From NCBI GenBank assembly GCA_019873645.1, contig JAIOAX010000037.1:1-46237 (forward strand): 46,237 bases of DNA, written 5' to 3'. The stretch comes from Chloroflexota bacterium. Lineage in GTDB: Bacteria > Chloroflexota > Anaerolineae > B4-G1 > SLSP01. The position numbers and the translations under genes are program-made. The notes under the pieces were generated by a model. The model did not search any database and had not been told where the DNA came from. It saw nothing but the letters and a program-made list of their open reading frames with translations. The first letter of the stretch is position 1. The number at the start of each line of letters is the position of its first letter. Of the stretch, positions 8,901 to 15,531 are shown in pieces.

Positions 8901-9124
8901 CCCTGCGCACATGCCGCGATCCCGAAACACGGGCGCTGGCGCTTGGCGTGATGGCCTCGATGGCGGATTTTCTGGCGCACGGGATAGTGGATGCGGCGTA
9001 CTTCGTGATTGATCTGGCGTTTGTGTTTTTCTTCTCGCTGGCGTTGGTGAGATGGCTGGATGAGCAAGCAGGCAAGGGTATTAGAGACAGTCGTTACGCA
9101 GTGCGTTTCTTTGGACAGGATTGA
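5963..9124 (+). CDS. Fusion of a glycosidase-like domain lacking catalytic Glu to an O-antigen ligase/Wzy membrane domain
   Basis: A protein of about 1053 residues. One N-terminal membrane helix (about 8-30) is followed by an extracellular TIM-barrel-like domain of the GH-A clan (about 55-385), a beta-rich segment (about 395-510) and 11 or so membrane helices (about 515-1040) with O-antigen ligase/polymerase marks: TLSRGA near 840, DHPLLGVGPDNFLYAY near 915 and AHPHNVVLDFAARLGI near 950. The barrel keeps family landmarks, but the acid/base motif that should read W(N)EPN reads IWHNPN (about 160-165) and the nucleophile motif usually EFGW reads SHFGW (about 283-287). Both glutamates are therefore absent, suggesting glycan binding rather than cleavage. 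ATG 5954 is possible, but it overlaps the -10 box, so 5963 is preferred. The last codons are formed by a word array. Confidence 0.85.
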   Translation: MKRIMKHKPLLFFVLGILLLLLAALGAVQLRARWKFLTRGREAGFPAPLADTALPRACVNAALEQYDAEALTWALDTIAEGGFAWVRQRFAWVAIEPVPGEFHWETWDALVSEARARDLRLLAVLDTAPDWAGMPPDPVAFARFAGALAARYGDTLTYYQIWHNPNLGDAWGGYADAYAYTTLLARAAEAIRAADADARIVLGSLAPNVESGARNYAEDIFLEMLYVAGAQPYFDVVAAQPYGFFADPQDRTVGRTVFNFSRAILIRETLQAHGDANKAVWVSHFGWNSKPDVWPGPASIWGSVDETTQAEYTVAALARAEREWPWMGVLCVNGFQPRPENTPRAVPDAEEHWGFALVGPDGTPRPVYTALREWNVRPRVATPGGYTAGTDLADFEGLWTRGPQGADIGQSGDRVRLTFEGTGVALTVRRGPYRAFLFVTVDGEPAPALPRDREGHAYVVLYDPLAAIATVPLAEHLPYGKHTVEVVAERGWGQWALADWRVANQLDAAPYTRGLVALALLGLVGLLLAFYAGRRVDWGWMGRWLAYLWQRLRESGQIVLTATLSAVYLFAAWRVLMGEGVYRRLGDGGELLSLLLATGLYYFSPWLLLTLAAGAVASLIVFLRPALGLMLVLFAAPLYMHPLSLLGKSFSLAELLLLPTLAGSFFQLAGMWREGWRPRLPRRELWLVGALVVVALLSTLGAANQRVAFREFRLVILEPVLFYLALIALPLEKHERWRMVDALVCSAVMVAVVGLVQYFFLGDVITAEGGMRRLRSVYGSPNNVGLYLGRALPFMLAVVFFGGDTHNGTKAFMRSLLASRRRRLYAMALAPVGAALLLTLSRGAIVLGIPAILLVLGMLGGPKWRRATLIVLFIGALALVPLLRTPRFAGMFDLSGGTTGFRVALWYSTLGMIRDHPLLGVGPDNFLYAYRTRYVLPTAWEEFNLAHPHNVVLDFAARLGIAGLVVFAGLQILFWHKAWPLRTCRDPETRALALGVMASMADFLAHGIVDAAYFVIDLAFVFFFSLALVRWLDEQAGKGIRDSRYAVRFFGQD

Positions 9125-9214
9125 CAAGATTGACAGGATGAAAAAGCTCCTGCAAAGCCTTCTTCAATCCTGAAAATCCTGTTAATCCCTGTCAGAAAAT
9201 GGCGCAGTGCGTAA
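9092..9214. repeat. Nested inverted word array between convergent genes
   Basis: Outer arms GTTACGCAGTGCG (9093-9105) and CGCAGTGCGTAAC (about 9202-9214) pair at 12 of 13 positions. Inner words ACAGGATTGACAAGATTGAC (9114-9133) face CAATCCTGAAAATCCTGTTA (about 9165-9184) in inverse orientation. The stop codon of the upstream gene (9122-9124) is inside. It may act as a two-way transcription terminator. Confidence 0.7.
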
Positions 9215-9240
9215 CTCCACCGCGCCACCGCAGGAATGTC

Positions 9241-10047
9241 CTATTCTACAATTTCCAGATTGATCTCGCCGACGCCGGCCTGGATGTTGATCTCTAACGT
9301 AACAGCGGAAACGCCGTAGGCGTCGTTGACGTAGGCGTTGCCCTGCTTGCTGAGTCCGCGCGCGTTGATACGCCCAAGAGCCTGGTTCGTGATGACGCGG
9401 ACACCGATCGCTTGCGGCAGACGCATGGTCGTTTGCCCTACGCCGCCCTGGAAATTCACATAGACGTTCTCTGCCCAATCGCCGTTCAAGTCGAGCGTGG
9501 TCTTTCCGGTGACCATGTCGAATTCCAGATTGCGCAGGCTTTGATTGCCGCTCAGGTCGAGCATCAGGTCACCCGCACCCAACTGAATGTCCAGGCGCGT
9601 GATATTCAGGTTGCCCAGATCAAGTTCGCCGCTGCCCCCAGCGTATTCGATGCGCATATCCAGCGGCACATCTTCGTTGAATAAGAGCTTCCATTTATAG
9701 CGCGCAGCGCTGTAGGCAGCGATTTGCTCACTGTTGGGCTGGCGGACGACCAGGCGTCCGGTTTCATCGGCGACAGTATAGTTGATCTCCGGTTTCCAGT
9801 CTACGACATTATAGGTAAAATCTGCCTCCAGCAGTTCATTTGCCCCACCGTCAATCTTGAGATCGCCGGCGCCCATCTTGACCGTTGCCCGTACCTGTTG
9901 GGCGTTCTCCAACGCTATCGTCCGCGATTCGTTAATCAATTCCCCCACCGTAACCGTAGCCACATTGACGTGCATAGTTGCACATCCTAGCGAGATAATC
10001 AACATAGCAATCAGGATCAAAACAAACGTGCGTTTCGTCTTATGCAT
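9241..10047 (-). CDS. Toastrack/DUF4097-type lipoprotein
   Basis: A 268-residue lipoprotein: hydrophobic signal and lipobox LGCA (about 19-22), then repeated beta strands rich in GAGDLKIDGG, GSGELDLGNLNITRLDIQLGAGDL and GVGEINLEI motifs. This right-handed beta-helix-like pattern is that of the toastrack/DUF4097-DUF2154 families found next to envelope-stress and LiaF-like proteins. An upstream segment VGELINESRTIALENAQQVRATVKMGAGDL is usual for the lipoprotein branch. Function is unknown beyond a surface-located beta-solenoid. Start at ATG 10047 has GGGAGG four nucleotides before it, and a TATAAT lies at 10065-10070. Convergent with the previous gene and divergent from the DUF4230 gene. Confidence 0.82.
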   Translation of the reverse strand: MHKTKRTFVLILIAMLIISLGCATMHVNVATVTVGELINESRTIALENAQQVRATVKMGAGDLKIDGGANELLEADFTYNVVDWKPEINYTVADETGRLVVRQPNSEQIAAYSAARYKWKLLFNEDVPLDMRIEYAGGSGELDLGNLNITRLDIQLGAGDLMLDLSGNQSLRNLEFDMVTGKTTLDLNGDWAENVYVNFQGGVGQTTMRLPQAIGVRVITNQALGRINARGLSKQGNAYVNDAYGVSAVTLEINIQAGVGEINLEIVE

Positions 10048-10109
10048 ATAACCTCCCTTTAACTATTATACAACATTACGAGAGGAAACCGTGAAAGTTG
10101 CGGGTGTGT

Positions 10110-10138
10110 TTGACGGAGTTGTCAAATCGTAGTATGCT
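10110..10138 (+). promoter_or_regulatory. Promoter of the DUF4230 gene
   Basis: TTGACG (10110-10115), 17-nt spacer, TATGCT (10133-10138). The 5' leader of about 80 nt would consist largely of a word array. Confidence 0.55.
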
Positions 10139-10146
10139 TGTATCTG

Positions 10147-10211
10147 TAAACGTTTCAACGTGTAACCTGCCGACGTTCTAACGTTTCAACGTGCCAACTT
10201 TCCAACGCTTT
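10147..10211. repeat. Word array, ACGTTTCAACGTG type
   Basis: AACGTTTCAACGTG, CCAACTTTCCAACG and similar words repeat. The 15-mer AACCTGCCGACGTTC (about 10160-10174) occurs as its exact reverse complement in the array at 34937-34990, so the two arrays are related copies in opposite orientation. Confidence 0.65.
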
Positions 10212-10224
10212 CCAAGGAGCAGCT

Positions 10225-10908
10225 ATGTCAAGACTGGGACGCTTGTTGATGTGGATCGGCATGCTCGCCGTGTGCGTGGTAGGGATATGGCTGTATATCG
10301 AGTCGCGCAAAGAATCCCCAAAGCCGGTCATTGATCCACAACAGCTTCTTCCTCAACCGACGCCGACCATTTATCCGAGCGCGGCCACGGTGATTGAGGG
10401 CGTGCAGGCTTTGAGTCGCCTGGAGACGGCCTCATATCAGATTGAGAAAGTCATCACGGCGGAATCCGGGCAGGGCCCCCTGGGTTTTTTGTTCGGCGAT
10501 AAGCTGTTGTTGATTGCGCATGGCGAGGTCATCGCGGGCGTGGATTTGTCGTACATCGGCCCCGCCGATTTGATGACCACCGACGATGGGGTGGTGTATG
10601 TGCGCCTGCCGCCCGCCGAGGTTTTCATCGCCACGTTAGATAACGGTCGGACGTATGTGTATGACCGGCGCACCGGCGTGGCCGGATTGAACCCGCAATT
10701 AGAGACCGCCGCACGCCAGGAGGCCGAGCGGATGATTTTGCAGGCTGCGATTGAGGATGGTCTGCTGGAAATGGCGGAGGACAACGCCCGCACCGTGCTG
10801 CGTTCGCTCATCCTCAGCCTGGGCTTTGAGCACGTCATCTTTGTCAAAGAGATGCCCACGCCTACACCACTTCCGCCATCCCCTACAGCAACCGCTATGA
10901 CACCTTAA
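10225..10908 (+). CDS. DUF4230 domain membrane protein
   Basis: A 227-residue protein with an N-terminal membrane anchor (about 5-25), a Pro/Thr linker and a DUF4230 domain (about 55-210). Recognisable family features are LETASYQIEKVITAE, LLLIAHGEVIAGVDLS and the LPPAEVFIATLDNGRTYVYDR stretch. The domain occurs widely in Gram-positive-type and Chloroflexota genomes and its function is not known. The tail is low-complexity Pro/Thr/Ser. An AAGGAG stands 7 nt before the ATG. It is transcribed together with truD, which starts 17 nt after its stop. Confidence 0.85.
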   Translation: MSRLGRLLMWIGMLAVCVVGIWLYIESRKESPKPVIDPQQLLPQPTPTIYPSAATVIEGVQALSRLETASYQIEKVITAESGQGPLGFLFGDKLLLIAHGEVIAGVDLSYIGPADLMTTDDGVVYVRLPPAEVFIATLDNGRTYVYDRRTGVAGLNPQLETAARQEAERMILQAAIEDGLLEMAEDNARTVLRSLILSLGFEHVIFVKEMPTPTPLPPSPTATAMTP

Positions 10909-10925
10909 CTACAAGGACATTGCCG

Positions 10926-12107
10926 ATGCGCATTAAGCATATCCCCGAAGACTTTCAGGTTGAGGAACTGATCCATCTGCCCGGAGATCGCGGCGCGTAT
11001 GCTTATTATCGCGTCGAGAAGCGCGACATTTCGACGTTAGAGGTGCGCGATGTCCTCGCGGCGCGGCTGAAGCTCACCCCCAGTATGGTGGTCTTCCCGG
11101 CACTCAAGGATGCCGGCGCCGTCGCCGTCCAATACGCCAGCGTTCGCAAGCGCGGTGCGGAACAGATTAAGGATAAGGGTTTCATTGCCCAACGTGTGGG
11201 GTGGGGGCCGCGCGCCTTACAACCTAAAGATGTGCTCGGCAACCGCTTCACCATCGTCGTGCGCGATCTGTCGGAACAGGACGCCGCGAGGTTGACCGAT
11301 GCGCTGCGGCGTCTGGAAACCGAGGGCCTGCCCAACTATTTCGATGAGCAGCGTTTCGGCTCACTGACGGCCAAAGGCTTCATCGGCAAGGCGATTTTGA
11401 TGCGCGACGCCGAGCAGGTGATCCGTTTTTACCTGGAAGAACCCATGCTCGGCGATCCCGCCGATGTGCGCGAATTCAAGGCGTTGGTGAAGAGCCACTG
11501 GGGCCAGTGGGGATTTCTGTTGCATCAGGCCCCGCGCCCCTCGAACTTGCGCAGTGTGATCACGTACCTTAAAGATCATCCCCACGATTACGGCAAAGCG
11601 GTGAATTTAATCCAGGATCGCCTGTTATCCATTTACCTTGCGGCTTATCAGTCATGGGTGTGGAATCACATCGCGGCGCGTTGCCTCGAGCACGCCGCCC
11701 CGACCTCGTTGACTCTGGACATTGCCGGGACGGCTTTCCCTCTGCCGACCGCTACCGCAGTGCCGGATGATGTGAAGAAGCTGGAAATTGACCTGCCACG
11801 CTTGACGGCGCGCTATGAAGGCGCGATTGGCGAAGCGGCAGAGGCTGTGTTTGCGGCCGAGGGATTGACAGTGCATGACTTCAAAGCGCGCATTCTGGAG
11901 CGCGTCTACCTTGCCAAAGGGGAACGCGGCGTCTGGTTCGCGCCTGCCGACGTAGTCATTGCGCTGCCATCCGCCGACGAACACTTCCCCGGTCGGCAGG
12001 CCATCATGGTCAACTTCACCCTGTCATCGGGCAGCTACGCGACGCTGGTGGTGAAAGCCGCAGCGGCATACAGTGGGGTGCCGGCGGTAGACGGGAAGAT
12101 GAGGTAG
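10926..12107 (+). CDS. truD: tRNA pseudouridine synthase D (TruD)
   Basis: The product isomerises a uridine of tRNA (U13 in E. coli). At about 393 residues it has usual TruD length. The catalytic Asp lies in FPALKDAGAVAVQYAS (about 55-70), the counterpart of the KD motif of TruD, and the conserved NYFDEQRFGS motif follows near residue 138. N-terminal IKHIPEDFQVEEL and the C-terminal FTLSSGSYAT segment are typical. A TTG at 10920 is in frame, but ATG 10926 gives the canonical MRIKHIPEDF start. The last codons (VDGKMR-stop) are supplied by a 24-bp tandem repeat that continues into the next gene's leader. Confidence 0.93.
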   Translation: MRIKHIPEDFQVEELIHLPGDRGAYAYYRVEKRDISTLEVRDVLAARLKLTPSMVVFPALKDAGAVAVQYASVRKRGAEQIKDKGFIAQRVGWGPRALQPKDVLGNRFTIVVRDLSEQDAARLTDALRRLETEGLPNYFDEQRFGSLTAKGFIGKAILMRDAEQVIRFYLEEPMLGDPADVREFKALVKSHWGQWGFLLHQAPRPSNLRSVITYLKDHPHDYGKAVNLIQDRLLSIYLAAYQSWVWNHIAARCLEHAAPTSLTLDIAGTAFPLPTATAVPDDVKKLEIDLPRLTARYEGAIGEAAEAVFAAEGLTVHDFKARILERVYLAKGERGVWFAPADVVIALPSADEHFPGRQAIMVNFTLSSGSYATLVVKAAAAYSGVPAVDGKMR

Positions 12108-12158
12108 ACGGTAGACGGGGGGATGAGGTAGACGGTAGACGGGGGGATGAGGTAGATG
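12085..12158 (+). repeat. 24-bp tandem repeat spanning truD stop and next ribosome site
   Basis: Unit GGTAGACGGTAGACGGGGGG plus ATGA occurs in two perfect copies (12103-12126, 12127-12150) flanked by partial copies. The first supplies the TAG of truD; the last, GGGGGGATGAGGTAG, supplies the ribosome site and start of the downstream hydrolase. Confidence 0.9.
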
Positions 12159-12929
12159 AATGAGCCTTATGTGATTCCGCTGGGGGTGGCGGCGGCGTTG
12201 GCCGACGCCGAGCACGCCAATTCTTACCTGGCGGTGGTCGGACGTGACGGCTACTGGCTGGTAGATTGCGCCGATAGTCCCATCGGACGTTTGCAGCGCG
12301 CGGGGCTTGATCCGTTGACCGTGCGTGGCGTCATCATCACCCATTTCCACCCGGATCATGTGTATGGCTTACCTGTCTATCTGTTGGGCTTGATGATGCT
12401 GGCGCAGGGACCACTGCCCATTCGTCCCTTGTCCATCTACGCGCTCCCTGAAGTATTGAGTGCCGTGCAGGGTATGGTGGGCCTGTTTGCTTCCCAAAGC
12501 TGGATGCAGTTTGTACCCCTTGTTTATCATGAAGTCGCGCCGGAAGTGGGTGCGCCGGTAGCGGAAGACGACGATTTCACCATCACGGCGGCGCCGACGT
12601 CCCATTCTGTTCCTTCGATGGCGGTGCGTTTCACCTTGCGCGGGACTGCGCGCGCTTTTGTCTATTCAAGCGACACCTTCCCCTGTGCGGCCGTAGAGAC
12701 GCTGGCGTGCGGCGCGACCTTGCTGTTCCACGAAGCGACCGACTCAGACCGGAATCACACGCGCCCGGCCGCCGCCGGCGCCCTGGCCGCGCGGGCCGGC
12801 GTGGAGCACCTGGTGTTGATCCACTACTACACCCGCCCCGAGGCAATGGCTCACGCGCTGGCCGAAGCCGCGCAAACCTTCAGCGGCCCGGTGGCATTGG
12901 CTGAAGAATTTAAGGCTTATCTGTGGTGA
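12156..12929 (+). CDS. MBL-fold metallo-hydrolase
   Basis: A 257-residue metallo-beta-lactamase fold protein of the RNase Z/arylsulfatase-like type. The metal motif reads THFHPDHVYG (about 65-74), giving HxHxDH. Further ligands are likely the His in TSHSVPSMAVRF, the Asp in YSSDTF and the His of LVLIHYY near the end. The order and spacing fit proteins that hydrolyse phosphodiesters or lactone-like substrates; which one cannot be read. It starts 48 nt after truD, its ribosome site coming from a tandem repeat, so it is probably in the same transcription unit. Confidence 0.88.
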   Translation: MNEPYVIPLGVAAALADAEHANSYLAVVGRDGYWLVDCADSPIGRLQRAGLDPLTVRGVIITHFHPDHVYGLPVYLLGLMMLAQGPLPIRPLSIYALPEVLSAVQGMVGLFASQSWMQFVPLVYHEVAPEVGAPVAEDDDFTITAAPTSHSVPSMAVRFTLRGTARAFVYSSDTFPCAAVETLACGATLLFHEATDSDRNHTRPAAAGALAARAGVEHLVLIHYYTRPEAMAHALAEAAQTFSGPVALAEEFKAYLW

Positions 12930-13077
12930 TTTGAAGCGCGGGCTAAATCGGGGCAGCAGATTGAGCAGATTTTGCATTTGTCGGCGGTTCAAGATGCTTT
13001 CTGTTGTTCCATAACTTGTGCTACAATGAAATCATTCAGTACATAGGCAATGAAACCGGGTACTGTAAGGGGGGATA

Positions 13078-13335
13078 ATGTCTATGACAATTTCTCTTCA
13101 GATTCCTCGCGAGGTGGTTCATACAACCCGTATGAAACCAGAGGAGTTGACTCGCGAGCTGGCTATCGCCTTATTTCAGCAGGGAAAGATTTCTTTTGGC
13201 AAAGCTCGTGAAATGGCCGGCATGACCGTTTGGGCTTTCCAACAACTTCTAGGAAGCCGGGGGATTTGTGCTTCCTATGACGTGGCTGATTATGAGGAAG
13301 ACCTGGCAACTTTACAGGAGCTAGGACGCCTATGA
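13078..13335 (+). CDS. UPF0175 family antitoxin
   Basis: An 85-residue protein of the UPF0175 family, which pairs with DUF3368 PIN-like toxins. Visible features: an N-terminal strand ISLQIPREV, a helical ELTRELAIALFQQGKISFGKAREMAGMTVWAFQQLL DNA-binding-like core and a short acidic tail (YDVADYEEDLATLQ). G-rich sequence before ATG 13078 can serve as ribosome site; ATG 13084 is an alternative. Its stop overlaps the toxin's start by four nucleotides. As a DNA-binding antitoxin it would be expected to repress its own operon. Confidence 0.85.
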   Translation: MSMTISLQIPREVVHTTRMKPEELTRELAIALFQQGKISFGKAREMAGMTVWAFQQLLGSRGICASYDVADYEEDLATLQELGRL

Positions 13336-13820
13336 CCATTGTGAGCAATGCCTCGCCATTGATTAACTTATCCCGCATTGGTCAGCTAAGGTTGTTACCC
13401 GCCCTTTATGGTGAAATCTATATCCCTGAGGCCGTGTGGCAGGAGGTTGTGGTTGCCGGCGCTAATTTGCCAGGTGCGGAGGATGTAGCGACGGCGACAT
13501 GGATTAAAAGGGGCACTGTGACCAACTTGTCATTGGTACAGGCTCTACGGCAGGACCTTGATGCCGGTGAAGCTGAAGCAATTACCTTGGCGTTGGAATT
13601 GCAAGCCGAGTTATTGTTAATGGATGAAGCCCTGGGGCGCGAGACCGCGCGTCATTTAGGTCAGCGCGTGATCGGTATTATCGGCGTACTCGTTGAAGCA
13701 CGTCATAAAGGGTTAATCCACGCGCTTAAACCTCACTTAGACGCTTTACGTGATTATGCCGGCTTTCGTGTGCATAACGCGCTTTATACACGCGTGTTGC
13801 GCGATGCAGCGGAGATGTAG
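13332..13820 (+). CDS. DUF3368 PIN-like toxin
   Basis: A 162-residue protein of the DUF3368 (PIN-domain) family, a probable ribonuclease toxin. N-terminal IVSNASPLINLSRIG carries the first acidic-site region (Asn instead of Asp, as is common in this family). GEAEAITLAL (about 78-87) supplies the central Glu and LLLMDEALGRETA (about 95-107) the last acidic residues, followed by IGIIGVLVEARHKGLI. The ATGA overlap with the UPF0175 gene marks a coupled toxin-antitoxin pair. It stands just upstream of murJ, 6 nt apart, which probably shares its transcript. Confidence 0.88.
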   Translation: MTIVSNASPLINLSRIGQLRLLPALYGEIYIPEAVWQEVVVAGANLPGAEDVATATWIKRGTVTNLSLVQALRQDLDAGEAEAITLALELQAELLLMDEALGRETARHLGQRVIGIIGVLVEARHKGLIHALKPHLDALRDYAGFRVHNALYTRVLRDAAEM

Positions 13821-13826
13821 CCCTTT

Positions 13827-15380
13827 ATGGAAAACACACAACGTCATGTCGCGCGAGCCGCCGTCCTGGTGATGGCGGCCTTTGCTGTAAGCCGCCTGCT
13901 AGGGGTGGTGCGGCAGATGGTCTTCGGGCACTACTTTGGCACGGGGCCGGCGATGGATGCTTATGTGGCTGCGCAGCGCGTCCCCGAAGCGATTTTCTTC
14001 GTCGTGGCGGGCGGCGCGCTCGGTTCGGCCTTCATTCCCATGTTCACCGGACGCCTGGCGCGCGGCGAGACGGAGGCCGCGTGGCGGTTAGCCTCTGCCA
14101 TCATCAACATTTTGTTGCTTGTCCTTGGGCCATTGAGTCTGCTGTGTATTCTCCTGGCGCCCTGGCTGGTGCGCACGTTGATCGCGCCCGCGCTTTCTGC
14201 CGATGTGCAGGCGCAGATCGGCGCCTTGATGCGGGTGATGTTGCTTTCGACGGCGATCTTCGGCGTCAGCGGCGTGGTGATGGGTATCCTCAACGCGCAC
14301 CAGCATTTTCTCTTGCCGGCGCTGGCGCCGATCCTCTACAATCTGGCGCTTATCGGCGGCGGCATTTGGGGCGGCAAGACGGGGCTAGGGCCGATGGGGC
14401 CGGCCATCGGCACGGTCATCGGTGCGATAGCGCATCTGTTGATCCAGGTGCCGGGCTTGCTCCGCTACGGCGCGCGTTATTGGCCCATCTTAGGACGCGG
14501 CGATCCCGGCGTGCTCCAGGTGGGCAAGTTGATGGCCCCGCGCGTGCTGGGGGTGGCGGCAGTGCAGGTGAATATGCTCGTCACCAATAACCTGGCCTCG
14601 CGGCTGGGCAGCGGGGCGATTGCGGCGCTGGAGTATGCCTGGCTGATTATGTTGCTGCCGCAGGGCGTTTTTGCGCAGGCGGTAGGGACGGCGGTGTTCC
14701 CGACGTTTGCCGCTCAGGCGGCGCGCGAGGAGACCGACGCGCTGCGCCGGACGCTCGCGTTGATGTTGCGCGTCATCGCCGCGGTGACGGTGCCGGCGGC
14801 GGTGGGCCTGATGACACTGGGGCGGCCCATCATCGCCCTGGTCTTCCAGCGTGGTGCGTTTGACGCAGCGTCAACACAGGCGGTGGCCTGGGGACTGCTC
14901 TTTTTCGCCGTGGGCCTGGTGGGCATGTCGGCGATTGAGGTGCTGGCGCGCGCCTTCTATGCGTTGCACGATACCTGGACGCCGGCGCTGGCGGCGTTGC
15001 TCTCGGTGGTGTTGAACAGATGCTTGGGACAGCTTTTGCCGCCGTTGTTTGCCGGGGTGGGATGGATGCCGCATGGCGGGCTGGCGCTGGCGAGCGCGCT
15101 GGCGCTGACGACACAGATGTTTGTATTGTTGGTGTTGATTTACCGGCGCATCGGCGGCTTCAACGGGCGTGAGCTGGCGAGGCAGGCATTGCGCGTCCTG
15201 TTGGCCTCGCTAGGGATGGGCGCGGCACTGCTTGTCTGGATGCGTATTGCGCCGCCGAGTGCACTGGTGCAGGGTGTTGGAGGAATAGCCCTGGGCGTGC
15301 TGGTCTACGCGGCGCTGGCGCTGGCCCTGCGGGTTGAGGAGCTAAAACAAGTCGTCGGCATGGTGTTGCGCAAGGCCTGA
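13827..15380 (+). CDS. murJ: Lipid II flippase MurJ
   Basis: A 517-residue polytopic membrane protein of the MviN/MurJ (MOP superfamily) family that flips lipid-linked peptidoglycan precursors. The first helix region reads AAVLVMAAFAVSRLLGVVRQM with FGHYFGTGPAMDAYVAAQRVPE, a near-canonical MurJ N-terminus, followed by GALGSAFIPMF. About 14 hydrophobic segments span the rest. Its presence shows a peptidoglycan-making cell. Immediately downstream of the toxin gene, with no promoter visible between. Confidence 0.93.
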   Translation: MENTQRHVARAAVLVMAAFAVSRLLGVVRQMVFGHYFGTGPAMDAYVAAQRVPEAIFFVVAGGALGSAFIPMFTGRLARGETEAAWRLASAIINILLLVLGPLSLLCILLAPWLVRTLIAPALSADVQAQIGALMRVMLLSTAIFGVSGVVMGILNAHQHFLLPALAPILYNLALIGGGIWGGKTGLGPMGPAIGTVIGAIAHLLIQVPGLLRYGARYWPILGRGDPGVLQVGKLMAPRVLGVAAVQVNMLVTNNLASRLGSGAIAALEYAWLIMLLPQGVFAQAVGTAVFPTFAAQAAREETDALRRTLALMLRVIAAVTVPAAVGLMTLGRPIIALVFQRGAFDAASTQAVAWGLLFFAVGLVGMSAIEVLARAFYALHDTWTPALAALLSVVLNRCLGQLLPPLFAGVGWMPHGGLALASALALTTQMFVLLVLIYRRIGGFNGRELARQALRVLLASLGMGAALLVWMRIAPPSALVQGVGGIALGVLVYAALALALRVEELKQVVGMVLRKA

Positions 15381-15385
15381 ATCAC

Positions 15386-15497
15386 GGGTGCATTTCAGCT
15401 TGAGGGGAAAAGTCAGATAAACTTCTGAAATAATGCACTTAGATTGGTTGTAAATCTCCTTCGGAACCCACAATGAGGCTAAGGGCTAACATTTGAG
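15386..15497. repeat. Dispersed intergenic repeat, copy 1
   Basis: GGGTGCATTTCAG (15386-15398) and a 22-nt block starting AATGAGGCTAAGGGCTAACA (from 15472) recur at 22073-22085 and, inverted with one mismatch, at 22264-22285. Inside, TGCATTTCAG and CTGAAATAATGCA can pair. The remaining gap shows no gene. Confidence 0.55.
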
Positions 15498-15531
15498 AAA
15501 TCCCTGAGAGTAAAAATCCTCGCAACAGTCA

